60,632 nucleotides of DNA from Selenomonadaceae bacterium (GCA_017427545.1 JAFRSO010000016.1:1-60632), one strand, 5' to 3'. Shown: positions 7,797-17,659, counted from the stretch's first letter. Notes: generated from the sequence alone by a model not told the origin. A program made the numbers and translations.

Positions 7797-8363
7797 TCAA
7801 ACAACACGCTTGTCGCGCTCGATAACTGCATGTGTGACTTCGTTTACTTTGACTTCGACCGGCACATTCTCAAGCTCAAGAGCTGTCCTCAAGGCGTCAT
7901 TGATTGCGGCAACAGTGGCCTCGCTGACTTTCGGCGCTGAAAAACCTTGACCTAGCGTTATCGTCAGCCGAACTTTAATTGGCATTGCGCCATCTTGACG
8001 ATAAACGGCCGCTTGAGCCTCGCGCACGCCATTAACTGTAATTGCTGCCCTTTCAACCACGCCGACTATCGCGGGAACTGTAACTTTGACTTCGCCGGGC
8101 TTGCCAATTTCCAAGTGAACGTCGCCCGACGCTATCGACAATTTGTTTCCGCTACGTGCAAAAACTCCCGTCAAGAGAATCAAACTTGCCAGAAACATTC
8201 CCGCCAGCACCGCTAATGTCTCTTGCCGCGAGATTATGAAGTCCAATTCTTTTTGCCAGATATTTTGCGGGATAATTTGCAGGCATACGCCCGCTGCCAC
8301 GATTAAAGCTGCCAGCACTGCCAGGACGTAAAAGAGTAATATAAGGCGTCGAATTATCCCCAT
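7797..8363 (-). CDS. amaP: AmaP-like alkaline shock membrane anchor protein
   Basis: The 188-residue protein has two predicted membrane segments (residues ~5-29 and ~48-68). These are followed by an Asp23-like domain from about residue 80 (GDVHLEIGKPGEVKVTVPAIVGVVERAAIT) to the end. In Staphylococcus AmaP anchors Asp23 to the membrane; the same architecture and neighbours support this call. GGAGGTGA precedes the ATG. It is in an operon with asp23 upstream and the asp23-like gene downstream. Confidence 0.82.
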   Translation of the reverse strand: MGIIRRLILLFYVLAVLAALIVAAGVCLQIIPQNIWQKELDFIISRQETLAVLAGMFLASLILLTGVFARSGNKLSIASGDVHLEIGKPGEVKVTVPAIVGVVERAAITVNGVREAQAAVYRQDGAMPIKVRLTITLGQGFSAPKVSEATVAAINDALRTALELENVPVEVKVNEVTHAVIERDKRVV

Positions 8364-8403
8364 AAAACTTCTTCACCTCCTGACAAAATTAAATCTTCGT
8401 GTT

Positions 8404-8805
8404 TCAATGGACGCGCGTATCTTCCTCTTTAGCTTCGTCTTCGGGGAAGCTGACGCCTTGCACGTGAACGTTGACTTCGACAACCGAAAGACCGGTCATA
8501 GTCTCGATAGCCTTCTTGATGTTCTCTTGAGCCGCCAATGCAACGTCGGGGATTCTCGCGCCGTATTTGACGATGATGAACAGGTCGACAGCCGCTTCAC
8601 GTTCGCCGACTTCGACTTTGACGCCCTTGGAGAAATTTTTACGTCCGAGCATTTCTGCAATGCCGCCGACAACACCGCCGCTCATGCCCGCAATGCCGTC
8701 AATCTCCGTCGCCGCAAGTCCCGCAATGATACTGACAACCTCGTCAGCAATCTTTATCGCGCCAAGTCCGGTATCGCTTTTTACCAAATCTTTTTCTTCC
8801 GCCAT
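8404..8805 (-). CDS. Asp23/Gls24 family envelope stress protein
   Basis: The 133-residue protein has the family hallmark: GAIKIADEVVSIIAGLAATEIDGIAGM, a glycine-rich segment, then VKVEVGEREAAVDLFIIVKYGARIPDVA and VEVNVHVQGVSF. It is a soluble protein expected to associate with the membrane through the AmaP-like protein encoded next. It is the first gene of the five-gene operon running to nusB; an excellent AGGAGG precedes the ATG. Confidence 0.93.
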   Translation of the reverse strand: MAEEKDLVKSDTGLGAIKIADEVVSIIAGLAATEIDGIAGMSGGVVGGIAEMLGRKNFSKGVKVEVGEREAAVDLFIIVKYGARIPDVALAAQENIKKAIETMTGLSVVEVNVHVQGVSFPEDEAKEEDTRVH

Positions 8806-8862
8806 TTGAAAATACCTCCTAAATTTCTTGTAGCTATTGCCACTTTCACTGAACTATTCGCC

Positions 8863-8891
8863 GCATTATCGAATTCCCCTGCCGCCGTCAA
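8863..8891 (-). promoter_or_regulatory. Possible promoter of the asp23-nusB operon
   Basis: On the minus strand TTGACG, 17 bases, TAATGC. The -35 box is good and the -10 box weak. It lies 58 bases upstream of the asp23 start. Confidence 0.35.
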
Positions 8892-8899
8892 AAAATTTA

Positions 8900-8960
8900 T
8901 TAGGAACTAGGAACTAGGAACTAGGAACTAGAAACTAACAGCTAACAGCTAATCGCTAAT
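8900..8960. repeat. Heptamer repeat tract: four TAGGAAC units then TTAGCTG units
   Basis: The plus strand has four perfect consecutive TAGGAAC units, then AACAGCTAACAGCTAATCGC units of the second type. Two repeat types are thus joined in one tract. The right end encodes the last three residues (ISD) and stop codon of TrpB. Confidence 0.85.
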
Positions 8961-10139
8961 ATTTTCACCACGATAGCGGGCGACTGATGCGCAATCTTTA
9001 TCGCCGCGGCCGGAAAGTGTGATGACGATAATTTTATCCTTGGTCATGTCGGGGGCAATCTTCATGACGTGGGCGACAGCGTGCGCCGATTCAATCGCGG
9101 GGATAATTCCTTCAGTGCGTGAAAGATATTCAAAGGCCTCAACAGCCTCCTCGTCAGTTATCGGGACGTATTCCGCCCTGCCGATGTCGTGAAGATATGC
9201 ATGTTCGGGGCCGATACCGGGATAATCCAGCCCTGCCGAAATTGAATAGACCGGCGCAATTTGACCGTAGGCGTCTTGGCAGAAATAAGACTTCATGCCG
9301 TGAAAAATTCCCGTCCGACCCGTGGCAATCGTCGCGGCAGTCTCAAAAGTGTCAACGCCTCTGCCCGCCGCCTCACAACCAATCAACCGAACGCTTTTGT
9401 CGCCGATGAAGTTGTAAAACGTGCCGATAGAATTTGAGCCGCCTCCGCAACATGCAACTACCGCGTCGGGAAGTTTGCCTTCAAGTTCGAGAATTTGCGA
9501 TTTAATTTCGCGGGATATGACAGCTTGAAAGTCGCGGACAATCGTCGGGAAAGGGTGCGGCCCCATAACTGAACCTAAGCAATAATGAGTATCGGCAATG
9601 CGATTCGTCCACTCGCGGAAAGTTTCACTTACGGCGTCCTTGAGCGTGCCGGTACCACTCTTGACGGCGATAACCTCCGCGCCCAAAAGTTTCATGCGGT
9701 AGACGTTGAGAGCTTGCCGATGCGTATCCTCCTCGCCCATGAAAACGACACATTCCATGTTGAGCAATGCGGCGGCAGTTGCAGTTGCCACGCCATGTTG
9801 ACCTGCGCCGGTCTCCGCAATCAAACGCGTCTTGCCCATTTTTTTTGCCAACAATGCTTGACCTAGGACGTTATTAATTTTATGGGAGCCGGTGTGATTC
9901 AAATCCTCGCGCTTGAGATAAATTTTCGCGCCGCCCAAATCATCAGTCATTTTTTTTGCGAAGTACAACAGCGACGGTCTGCCCGCGTAATTTTTAAACA
10001 GCTCGTCGAGTTCGCGATTAAAATTCTCGTCGTCCTTGAAGCGATTGTACGCCGCCTCCAACTCAATGACCGCATTCATCAGCGTTTCGGGAATGTATTG
10101 CCCGCCGTAAATGCCGAAGCGTCCGTTTTGATTCGTCAT
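8949..10139 (-). CDS. trpB: Tryptophan synthase beta chain
   Basis: The 396-residue TrpB catalyses the PLP-dependent joining of indole and serine. The PLP lysine is Lys87 in HTGSHKINN, the phosphate-binding loop is [10 protein letters not shown], and the length is normal. It is the last gene of trpD-trpC-trpF-trpB, overlapping trpF by 4 bases. The usual partner trpA does not follow: the next gene is asp23. The C-terminal ISD and the TAG stop are provided by a heptamer repeat. Confidence 0.96.
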   Translation of the reverse strand: MTNQNGRFGIYGGQYIPETLMNAVIELEAAYNRFKDDENFNRELDELFKNYAGRPSLLYFAKKMTDDLGGAKIYLKREDLNHTGSHKINNVLGQALLAKKMGKTRLIAETGAGQHGVATATAAALLNMECVVFMGEEDTHRQALNVYRMKLLGAEVIAVKSGTGTLKDAVSETFREWTNRIADTHYCLGSVMGPHPFPTIVRDFQAVISREIKSQILELEGKLPDAVVACCGGGSNSIGTFYNFIGDKSVRLIGCEAAGRGVDTFETAATIATGRTGIFHGMKSYFCQDAYGQIAPVYSISAGLDYPGIGPEHAYLHDIGRAEYVPITDEEAVEAFEYLSRTEGIIPAIESAHAVAHVMKIAPDMTKDKIIVITLSGRGDKDCASVARYRGENISD

Positions 10140-10738
10140 AAAAAATCCTTCCTTACGGCGTCCGCGAACGCCTTCATCTTTCCAAAATCTTTGCGGCCGT
10201 CAGTTTCAATGCCGCTGCTCACGTCGACTGCGAACGGGTGTAAAAGTTCAATCGCCGCGCCGACATTTTCGGGATTAAGTCCGCCCGCCAAAAAATATTC
10301 TCCCCGAAAATCTTTCAACAAACTCCAATCGAAAACTTTACCGTCACCCGCGCCCGCGTCAATCAGGATAGGAACTAGGAACTGGGAACTAGGAACTAGT
10401 TTTTCTATTTCCTCAATCTTAAACGCCTTGATTATCAGTTTATCGCTTAGGGCACGCAAATTTTTTATATAGCCGTCGTCCTCGTCACCGTGAAGTTGAG
10501 CCGCGTCGATTATGCCCGCGTTGAGCAATTCGGCGACTGTTGAAATTTTTTCATTCACGAAGACTCCGACCGCACAAATTTTTTCCGACAATGCGCCACG
10601 TAATTTTTCAGCTTGAGCGGGCGTGACGTATCGTTTACTTTTCGGCGCGAAGACAAATCCGACGTATTCGGGCAAAATTTCATTGGCGGCGTAAATGTCA
10701 TCCAAAGTTTTCAGCCCGCAAAATTTTATCCTAGTCAT
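10136..10738 (-). CDS. trpF: Phosphoribosylanthranilate isomerase with in-frame repeat insertion
   Basis: The 200-residue TIM barrel isomerises PRA to CdRP. The catalytic pair is present: Cys7 in IKFCGL and Asp127 in LIDAG, followed by GDGKVFDWS and the AGGLNPENV phosphate loop. Residues ~114-124 ([11 protein letters not shown]) are encoded by a heptamer repeat tract at 10369-10399. It lies just before the strand carrying Asp127, in what should be a loop, and the frame stays open. The gene overlaps trpC and trpB by 4 bases each. Confidence 0.93.
   Translation of the reverse strand: MTRIKFCGLKTLDDIYAANEILPEYVGFVFAPKSKRYVTPAQAEKLRGALSEKICAVGVFVNEKISTVAELLNAGIIDAAQLHGDEDDGYIKNLRALSDKLIIKAFKIEEIEKLVPSSQFLVPILIDAGAGDGKVFDWSLLKDFRGEYFLAGGLNPENVGAAIELLHPFAVDVSSGIETDGRKDFGKMKAFADAVRKDFL
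10369..10399. repeat. Heptamer repeat tract inside trpF
   Basis: About 4.4 TAGGAAC-type units (one is TGGGAAC) occur within the trpF reading frame. It is the only coding-region tract of this family found. On the coding strand it reads GTTCCTA units with no stop codon in the trpF frame. Confidence 0.9.
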
Positions 10739-11517
10739 GAGCCGCCTCGCAATTCGTCAAGCTTGGATTTTTTATCGGTGGCACGCATGAGAACTTCCCC
10801 GATTAAAACCGCGTCCGCTCCGAGTTCACGAATTTTTTTCACGTCGTCAGCAGATTTAACGCCGCTCTCCGAGACGAAAATTTTTTCACGCGGAACCATT
10901 GCCCGAAGTTTTTTGGCATTGTTCATGTCAACGGAAAAATCCTTGAGGTTGCGATTGTTCACGCCGATAATCCTCGCGCCGCAATTCAAAGCCCGCCGAA
11001 TTTCAATTTCGTCATGAGCCTCAACCAACGCGCTCAATCCCAATTCGTCGCATGTCGCCAAAAAATTTTTCAACTGCGCGTCGTCCAAAATTGAGCAGAT
11101 TAACAGCACGGCACTTGCGCCCAAAATTTTCGCCTGCCAAATCATGTACTCATCAACGACGAAATCTTTCCTCAAGCACGGGATTGAAACTTGCGCGGCA
11201 ATCTCCGCCAAAAATTTATCGTCGCCCAAGAAAAATTCCGGCTCCGTCAAAACCGATATGGCATCTGCGCCCGCCGACTCATAAGCCCGCGCAATTTTGA
11301 CGTAAGGGAAATTTTCCGCAATCAAGCCCTTCGACGGTGACGCTTTTTTACACTCGCAGATAAATGACAGCCCCGAATTTTTCAGCGCGGCCTCAAATGA
11401 AAAATTTCCACGCGGCATTGACAACGCTTGAAGTTTGAGTTCGTCGAGTGAAAATTTTTCCTTGCAACGGGCGACGCGTAACTTTGTACGTTCGGCGATT
11501 TTTTCAAGTATCGTCAT
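10735..11517 (-). CDS. trpC: Indole-3-glycerol phosphate synthase
   Basis: The 260-residue TIM barrel makes indole-3-glycerol phosphate from CdRP. Motifs are [11 protein letters not shown] (catalytic lysines), [41 protein letters not shown] and [10 protein letters not shown]. The ATG at 11517 was chosen because AGGAGG precedes it inside the end of trpD and the family starts here; the frame stays open further upstream without meaning. It overlaps trpD by 14 bases, which suggests translational coupling. Confidence 0.95.
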   Translation of the reverse strand: MTILEKIAERTKLRVARCKEKFSLDELKLQALSMPRGNFSFEAALKNSGLSFICECKKASPSKGLIAENFPYVKIARAYESAGADAISVLTEPEFFLGDDKFLAEIAAQVSIPCLRKDFVVDEYMIWQAKILGASAVLLICSILDDAQLKNFLATCDELGLSALVEAHDEIEIRRALNCGARIIGVNNRNLKDFSVDMNNAKKLRAMVPREKIFVSESGVKSADDVKKIRELGADAVLIGEVLMRATDKKSKLDELRGGS

Positions 11518-12526
11518 GGCTCCTCCTGATGAATTTTTCCAGCGTTTCGAGAGCCTTGCCGCTGTCAATGAGTTCAGCCGCGAGTTTGACGCCTGATTTA
11601 AAACTTTCAGCCTTACCGCCGACATAAAGTGACGCGCCCGCATTGAGCAATACGGCGTTGCGTTTATGGCCACGTTCTCCACGCAAAATCGCAAGAGTTA
11701 TCGCGGCATTTTCGGTAGGATCACCTCCGCGCAAATCTTCACGACTGCAACGGGCGAATCCGAATTCTTCGGGCGTGATGACAAAATTTTTAACCCAGCC
11801 GTCGTTAATTTCGCAAATCGAAGTCGGTGCGCTCAAAGAAATTTCGTCGAGCTTGTCACGACCGTAAACGACCATGCCGCGCTTGACGCCGAGATTAATC
11901 AGAACTTGTGCAAGCGGTGCAACGAGATATTCCGCATAAACGCCGAGAATTTGCATTGAAGGTTTACCGGGATTGGTGAGCGGGCCGAGAATATTAAACA
12001 CCGTCCGAAATCCCAGTTCCCGACGAATCGCGCCGACATATTTCATTGAGCTGTGATATTTCTGCGCGAAGAAAAAACAAATTCCCACGTCACGCAGAAG
12101 CTCAACGCATTTTTCGGGACTTTGATTGATGTTGACGCCGAGAGCCTCAAGACAATCTGCAGCACCGCATTTTGAGGACGCAGCGCGGTTACCGTGCTTG
12201 GCAACCTTCATGCCACCTGCCGCCGCGATAATCGCTGAAGTCGTCGAGATGTTGAAGCTGTGCGAATTATCGCCGCCCGTCCCGACAATTTCAAAAACGT
12301 CCATGCCCGTTTCGACAGTCGTAGCGTGACTTCTCATCGCCGCCGCACAACCTGCAATCTCGTCAGTAGTTTCCGCGCCGGCACTCTTCGTCGACAGTGC
12401 AGACAGAAATGCGGCATTTTGAGTCGGGGAAGTCTCGCCGCTCATGATTTCATTCATCACGGCAAAAGCTTCGTCGTAGCTCAAATCCTCCTTGTTCACG
12501 ATTTTAACGATAGCCTCTTTAATCAT
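11504..12526 (-). CDS. trpD: Anthranilate phosphoribosyltransferase
   Basis: The 340-residue TrpD transfers phosphoribose to anthranilate. The PRPP loop [17 protein letters not shown] and the [15 protein letters not shown] motif are intact and the length is normal. AAGGAG precedes the ATG. It starts only 32 bases after the RND pump gene, with no terminator or leader peptide visible, so trpDCFB may be transcribed from the efflux operon. trpE and trpG are not in the window. Confidence 0.95.
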   Translation of the reverse strand: MIKEAIVKIVNKEDLSYDEAFAVMNEIMSGETSPTQNAAFLSALSTKSAGAETTDEIAGCAAAMRSHATTVETGMDVFEIVGTGGDNSHSFNISTTSAIIAAAGGMKVAKHGNRAASSKCGAADCLEALGVNINQSPEKCVELLRDVGICFFFAQKYHSSMKYVGAIRRELGFRTVFNILGPLTNPGKPSMQILGVYAEYLVAPLAQVLINLGVKRGMVVYGRDKLDEISLSAPTSICEINDGWVKNFVITPEEFGFARCSREDLRGGDPTENAAITLAILRGERGHKRNAVLLNAGASLYVGGKAESFKSGVKLAAELIDSGKALETLEKFIRRSHDDT

Positions 12527-12558
12527 TTTTGAAACTCCTTACTGCTGTAAAACTTAAT

Positions 12559-15500
12559 TTATTTTATGGGGAAAGCCGATTGATAAACGCTTGCGTACAT
12601 GACGGGCAAAACCAGCAGTGTCAACACCGTGGCTACCAACAATCCGCCAGCTATCGCAACCGCCATTGGCCCCCAGAAAATACTTACCATTAGCGGGAAC
12701 ATTCCCAAAATCGCTGCCGCCGCCGTCAACATTATCGGCCGAAATCTTAAAATCGCCGAATCAATTATTGCGTCGTGAAGATTTTCGCCCGCCAGCATGT
12801 GTTGCTGAATTTGGTCGATTAATATTACCGAGTTGCGGATTATCATTCCCGACAGCGCGATTACTCCCAACTCCGCCAAAAATCCCAGCGGCTTCGACAA
12901 AATTATTATCGCGAAAATCACTCCGATTAATCCCAGCGGCGCAGTCAACAGAGTCAAAATCATTGCCTTCACGTCGTGCAGTTGGAACATAAGCAGCGTC
13001 ATGATTATGAACACGACCAGCGGTAACATTATCAGCAAATGTTTAGTTGATTTATTGCTTGCCTCCAGATCGCCGCCTGGTTCGATTGAATAGCCAAGCG
13101 GTAAATTTTTCTGTAAATCTTCCGTCGCCGCCAATGCTTTAATAGACGCGTCATTCGCCGTGCCGAATAAAATATTTGCCTGAACCGTGATTGTCGGCTT
13201 GAGATTGCGCCGTTTAATCAATCCGTATTCCGCGGCGTAAGAAATTTTTGCAATCTGTTCGAGTGGAACATATCCCGCCGCGCCTAAATATATCGGCAAA
13301 TTTTTCAGCGCGGAAAGATTATTTCTATCAGCCGCCGCCAATCTCAAATCAATGTCAATCGTCCTGTCGCCCGTGTAAAATTCGGCAACCTTCGCGCCGG
13401 TGATTTCCGTGTAAAGCGTGGACTTAACCGCTTGACTTGTAACGCCCATTGCCCGAAGTTTATCTTGGTCAAGTTCAATGCGGACGACTTTGGATTTCTC
13501 GTCCCAGTCAAGGTGAACGTCGACGGCATTTGAATCTTGCGAAATTATTTCGGCAACTTCCCTTGCAAGCGCGTGAACTTTTTCAATGTCGGTACCCGAA
13601 ACTCGAATCATTATCGGATAATCGGCGGGCGGCCCCGTCTGAATAAGTTGGATATTCGGGCGGACGAGCGGGAAATTTTCTTCAAGCTCACGGGTGATTT
13701 TATCAATCAGCGCGTCGCGATTGTCATCATTTGCCGTGACGACGAATTTTGCAACGTTATCGGCGGCAGTCTTCGGGGCAATCGTCAATACGAAACGCGG
13801 CGTATCTTTCCCGACGTAGTAAGCGTAATTTTTCAGATTGGCACGCTCCGTGTCCAAAAATTTTGCGAAGCGTTCAGCCTCGGATTGTGTCGCCGCCATT
13901 GATGAACCTTCCGGCAATTTCAATTCGATTAAAATTTCAGGACGTATCGACGGCGGGAAAAATTCTTGCTGAACGAAACCTGCCGCGAATATTGTAGCAG
14001 CAAATGCGCAGATTGTCCCGCTCAACACCAAAATTTTGTTGTCCAGAAAAATTTCCAGCACGCGTCGGAACATTTTGTAGAATCGACTGCTGTAAAGTTC
14101 CTCTTCAGATTTTTTCTTGACCTTGATAATGTACGTTCCGAACAGTGGCGCGACCATGACTGAAACTATCCATGACAGAATCAGCGCGATTGTCACGACC
14201 CGGAACATGTCGCGGCAAAATTCGCTGGCAATTCCCTTGGCGAAGGCAACCGGTATGAAGCCCGCGCAAGTTATCAGCGTGCCCGTCAACATTGGTTTAG
14301 CCGTCACGTTAAATGCATGACATGCCGCGTCGAATCTCGATAGCCCGCGCTCAAGTTGCACGCTCATCATTTCCACGGCAATTATCGCGTCGTCAACCAA
14401 AAGTCCCAGCGCGATTATCAATGAGCCGAGTGAAACTTTGTGCAAGTCAATTCCAAGCACGTACATGAAGCAAAATGTTCCCGCCAATACAAGCGGTATG
14501 CACCCTGCCACGACTAATCCCGTGCGCAAGCCCAAACTTGCAAAACTCACGCCCAAAACTATCACGATTGCCAAAATCAGCGTCTCGACAAATTCGCCAA
14601 TTGATTCTTTGACGACTTGAGGTTGATCGGACACCTGCGAAATTTCCAAGCCCAGCGGCAATTCCGATTGAATTTGCTCAACCATGCCGTCAAGATTTTC
14701 ACCGAGCTTTAAAATATTTCCGCCATCCTCCATTGCGATTGCGATTCCGATTGCCGTTTTGCCATTGAAGAACATTTTGGAATTCGGCGGGTCAATGAAT
14801 CGCCGCTCAACTTTTGCAATGTCCGCGAGCCTGAAAATTTTTCCGCCCGCATTTATCGGAAGATTTTTTATCGCGTCCACGTCGTCAAAATTTCCCGTCA
14901 CTCGAAGATAAACATTGTCGCTTGAAGTCTCAACCATGCCCGCGGGCGTCATAGAATTTTGCGCGGCAAGCGTACTTGAAATAACTTGCGGACTTATGCT
15001 CATTTCTGAAAGTTTCGTCTGCTCAATTTCGACGTAAACAATTTCACTTTGCACGCCGACGAGTTCAATTTTTTTGACATCTTTAACGCCCAAAAGTAAG
15101 CGGCGAATTTCTTCGGCATTGCGGCGAAGTTCCTCATAAGTGAAACCGTCGCCCGTGATTGCGTAAATCGAACCAAAAACTTCGTCGTAGGTGTCGTTAA
15201 AAAAAATCTTGACGCCTTCGGGCAAGTCGGTAATGTCTTTGCAGTAGTTGCGAACATCACGCCACGTCGGACGAATTTCGGCAGTTAAAGGATTTTCATT
15301 CAGCTCAACATAAATCACCGTTTCACCCGGACGCGTCTCACTGCGCAGATTGTCGAGATGCGGAATGTCCTGCAATTTCTTTTCGATTTTATCGGTAACC
15401 TGCTCCTGCATTTCATCAGCAGTCGCGCCCGACCAATATGCCGCAACAATCATTTCACGGACGACAAATTTTGGATCTTCCATGCGTCCGAGGTTGAAGT

Positions 15501-15588
15501 ATGAAAAAATCCCGCCGATAAACGTCACGATAATAAAATACCAAATGAGCGGGCGATTGTTAAGCGACAGTTCAGTTAAATTTTTCAA
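12559..15588 (-). CDS. RND-family efflux pump, inner-membrane transporter
   Basis: The 1009-residue proton-driven transporter has the RND plan: one N-terminal membrane helix, a large periplasmic loop, a helix bundle, and a repeat of this. The proton-relay aspartates appear in LGLLVDDAIIAVE (helix 4); the helix-10 lysine of AcrB is Arg here (MIIRNSVILID). Substrate is unknown; the sequence looks more like the AcrB/MdtB-like drug class than the heavy-metal class. The lipoprotein adaptor gene lies upstream. No TolC-like gene is adjacent. Confidence 0.92.
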   Translation of the reverse strand: MKNLTELSLNNRPLIWYFIIVTFIGGIFSYFNLGRMEDPKFVVREMIVAAYWSGATADEMQEQVTDKIEKKLQDIPHLDNLRSETRPGETVIYVELNENPLTAEIRPTWRDVRNYCKDITDLPEGVKIFFNDTYDEVFGSIYAITGDGFTYEELRRNAEEIRRLLLGVKDVKKIELVGVQSEIVYVEIEQTKLSEMSISPQVISSTLAAQNSMTPAGMVETSSDNVYLRVTGNFDDVDAIKNLPINAGGKIFRLADIAKVERRFIDPPNSKMFFNGKTAIGIAIAMEDGGNILKLGENLDGMVEQIQSELPLGLEISQVSDQPQVVKESIGEFVETLILAIVIVLGVSFASLGLRTGLVVAGCIPLVLAGTFCFMYVLGIDLHKVSLGSLIIALGLLVDDAIIAVEMMSVQLERGLSRFDAACHAFNVTAKPMLTGTLITCAGFIPVAFAKGIASEFCRDMFRVVTIALILSWIVSVMVAPLFGTYIIKVKKKSEEELYSSRFYKMFRRVLEIFLDNKILVLSGTICAFAATIFAAGFVQQEFFPPSIRPEILIELKLPEGSSMAATQSEAERFAKFLDTERANLKNYAYYVGKDTPRFVLTIAPKTAADNVAKFVVTANDDNRDALIDKITRELEENFPLVRPNIQLIQTGPPADYPIMIRVSGTDIEKVHALAREVAEIISQDSNAVDVHLDWDEKSKVVRIELDQDKLRAMGVTSQAVKSTLYTEITGAKVAEFYTGDRTIDIDLRLAAADRNNLSALKNLPIYLGAAGYVPLEQIAKISYAAEYGLIKRRNLKPTITVQANILFGTANDASIKALAATEDLQKNLPLGYSIEPGGDLEASNKSTKHLLIMLPLVVFIIMTLLMFQLHDVKAMILTLLTAPLGLIGVIFAIIILSKPLGFLAELGVIALSGMIIRNSVILIDQIQQHMLAGENLHDAIIDSAILRFRPIMLTAAAAILGMFPLMVSIFWGPMAVAIAGGLLVATVLTLLVLPVMYASVYQSAFPIK

Positions 15589-15603
15589 AGCCCGTCACCT
15601 CTT

Positions 15604-15673
15604 TTAGGAACTAGTAATTAGGAACTGGGAACTAGTAGGGATTAGAAAACTAGTTCCTAGTTCCTAATCCTAA
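15604..15673. repeat. Heptamer repeat hairpin (TAGGAAC type), copy 2
   Basis: Nearly the same sequence as 7036-7107, with an AAAA loop. It lies between adaptor and pump in one operon and encodes the last four residues (RIRN) and the stop of the adaptor. Confidence 0.88.
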
Positions 15674-16706
15674 CCGCTTGCCCGTTATGTAATTTATTGA
15701 CACCAGCCACGACGACTACATCGCCGGCTTTAAGCCCGCGAACTTGAACGGAATTTTCATCAAAGGCCGCAATGTCAATTTGCTTGAGTGAAACTTTCCC
15801 GCCTTCAACCAGCCAAACTTTAGCGGCGTCGCCCGTCTGATAAATTGCGCTCAACGGCAGGATAATCACACTCGGCGAAAACTCACGCATGGCAACATTG
15901 GCAGTCATGCCCAGCTGAATGTTCGGAACGTCGGGTAGAGAAATTTTTACGGTAAATGTCCGCGCAGTCGAATCAGCCATTGGGGAAATTTCACGGATTG
16001 TGCCGCTGACTGAATCATTCGTCGCCCAAAAAGTTATCGCGCAGGGTTGACCGATTTGCACGGCAGAAATTTTATTTTCGGGAATATCGACGGCGACTTC
16101 AAGTTCATTGGTCTGCACGAGGGTTAAAACACTTTGTCCCGCAGAAATGACTTGCCCGACTTCAGCATTGACGGCAGAAATTACACCGTCGGCATTTGCG
16201 GTAAGCGTCGTGTATTCTAGGGCATTTTGACTTTGGCGGGCTTGAGCAACTGCGGCATTGTAAGCAGCTTGCGCGGCGTCGTATTGAGTTTTGTATTGAT
16301 CGAGGACTGCGGCGGCTATCGCGTCGGCTTTGAAAAGTTCGCTGTAGCGGTCGAGATTGGTCTTGGCCAGTTGCAGTTGAGCACGTGTCGAGGCAACTTG
16401 AGCTTCGGCACTGCGCGATTGTTCGACAATATCTTTCGGATCAAGCGTCATCAAAACTTCACCGGCATTAACCCGCGAGCCCGTTTGAACGTTGCGGGAA
16501 ATTATCTTGCCGCTGACTTGGAAGGACAAATTTGTTTCGTAGCGTCCGCGAACTGTGCCCGAATAATTTTCTTCCGACGCGGCATTGGTTACGGCGATTT
16601 TCTGAACTTTGACTAGTGGCGGCTTTTGAACTGCGACTTCATCATTGCAACCCGTCAATAAAAAACTTACTGCGATAACTGCCAAAAATTTCTTCAACCA
16701 AGTCAC
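15657..16706 (-). CDS. RND efflux periplasmic adaptor (membrane fusion protein), lipoprotein
   Basis: The 349-residue protein has a lipoprotein signal, hydrophobic residues 7-18 and the lipobox LLTGC with Cys20. A barrel-sandwich/lipoyl half (GKIISRNVQTGSRVNAGEVLMTLDP), an alpha-helical hairpin (residues ~85-145) and a beta-barrel follow, as in HlyD/AcrA-type adaptors. It links the RND pump to an outer-membrane channel, direct evidence of a diderm envelope. The promoter was not located. The C-terminal RIRN and TAG stop come from the repeat hairpin. Confidence 0.92.
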   Translation of the reverse strand: MTWLKKFLAVIAVSFLLTGCNDEVAVQKPPLVKVQKIAVTNAASEENYSGTVRGRYETNLSFQVSGKIISRNVQTGSRVNAGEVLMTLDPKDIVEQSRSAEAQVASTRAQLQLAKTNLDRYSELFKADAIAAAVLDQYKTQYDAAQAAYNAAVAQARQSQNALEYTTLTANADGVISAVNAEVGQVISAGQSVLTLVQTNELEVAVDIPENKISAVQIGQPCAITFWATNDSVSGTIREISPMADSTARTFTVKISLPDVPNIQLGMTANVAMREFSPSVIILPLSAIYQTGDAAKVWLVEGGKVSLKQIDIAAFDENSVQVRGLKAGDVVVVAGVNKLHNGQAVRIRN

Positions 16707-16710
16707 CTCT

Positions 16711-16803
16711 TTTAGGAAATAGAACTAGGTACTAGAATTAGGGAAAAATACCTAGTCCCCAGTTCTAGCACCTAGTTCTAGGTACTAGGGAACAGGGAGC
16801 AGG
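16711..16803. repeat. Heptamer repeat tract, mixed TAGGTAC / GGGAACA types
   Basis: Units such as AACTAGG, TACTAGA, CCTAGTC and GGGAACAGGGAGCAGG fill the gap between cobS and the adaptor gene, with inverted halves. The right end encodes the last seven residues and stop of CobS. It also overlaps the leader where the adaptor promoter would be expected. Confidence 0.8.
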
Positions 16804-17539
16804 TTACCAAAAAAGTCATCAGCGCGAACATTTCAACCAGCGTCGTCACTGCGCCGTAAATGTCACCCGTCACGCCACCGATTTTATTTACTGCAAACGT
16901 CCCGAATCGCCACGTCACGCAAAATGTAACCATAATTGCCGCCGCCGCATTGAGACTTTTGAGCGGGAACAGTAGTATTATCGCTTCGAGTGCCGCAAAG
17001 ATTATCGTCCGACGCGTTGTGAATTGTGCGAACGCTTTACCCATGCCCGATTCCCTGGCGTAAGGAAATGCCCCGATTGTCACGACCATCATCAATCGTC
17101 CGATTATCGGCGCAGAATATATTGCCGCGCATAAATCCCACGTCGACAATCTTGCCAGCTCCGCCAACGTCGAAACTTCAATCACTGCCACTAAAATCAT
17201 CGCGACTACTCCGAATGATCCTGCGCGAGAATCCTTCATTATCGCCAAAATTTTTTCACGCTCACGACCCGAAAATAATCCGTCCGCCGAATCCATCAGC
17301 CCGTCACAATGTATACCGCCCGTCAATATTATCAGCGTCGCGAATCCCACTGCCCCCGTCAATAGCGGCAACTCCAAAAGGTTCACTGCTCCGACTACTG
17401 CCGCGCTTATGATTCCGATTACTGCTCCCACTGCCGGAAAATATTTTACCGATTCGCCGAAACTTTGCTCCGTCCAAACACTTTGCTTGACTATATTTAG
17501 CCGCGTCAGAAATTGCAAGCCGATTAGGAATGAGTTCAT
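16778..17539 (-). CDS. cobS: Adenosylcobinamide-GDP ribazoletransferase
   Basis: The 253-residue integral membrane enzyme joins adenosylcobinamide-GDP with alpha-ribazole in the last steps of cobalamin assembly. Family motifs are FLTRL near the start, GGIHCDGLMDSADGLFS and MKDSRAGSFGV, with multiple membrane helices. It stands alone, far from cbiF/cbiG at 58 kb. GGGAGA precedes the ATG. The C-terminal CSLFPST and the TAG stop are read from a heptamer repeat, so the native C-terminus seems to have been replaced. Confidence 0.93.
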   Translation of the reverse strand: MNSFLIGLQFLTRLNIVKQSVWTEQSFGESVKYFPAVGAVIGIISAAVVGAVNLLELPLLTGAVGFATLIILTGGIHCDGLMDSADGLFSGREREKILAIMKDSRAGSFGVVAMILVAVIEVSTLAELARLSTWDLCAAIYSAPIIGRLMMVVTIGAFPYARESGMGKAFAQFTTRRTIIFAALEAIILLFPLKSLNAAAAIMVTFCVTWRFGTFAVNKIGGVTGDIYGAVTTLVEMFALMTFLVTCSLFPST

Positions 17540-17558
17540 AAAATCTCCCTTCGGTCGA

Positions 17559-17626
17559 TTTAGCTGTTAGCTGCTAGCTGTTAGCTACTAGCTCTCACGC
17601 TAACAGCTCTCCAGCTAATCACTAAC
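17559..17626. repeat. Heptamer repeat tract, TTAGCTG type
   Basis: TTAGCTGTTAGCTGCTAGC units are followed by inverted CTAACAGCTCTCCAGC units, making a hairpin. It lies in the divergent region between cobS and the NhaC gene. Confidence 0.8.
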
Positions 17627-17659
17627 TTGCCGCACGCATAATATAAAATTCAAAATCGA

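Noticed and set aside
10735..11694. Longer TrpC reading frame starting at 11694
   Set aside because: The additional 59 residues overlap trpD and are unrelated to TrpC; the ATG at 11517 has AGGAGG and family agreement.
12527..12558. Trp leader peptide or T-box before trpD
   Set aside because: Only 32 bases separate the pump gene and trpD, too short for either.
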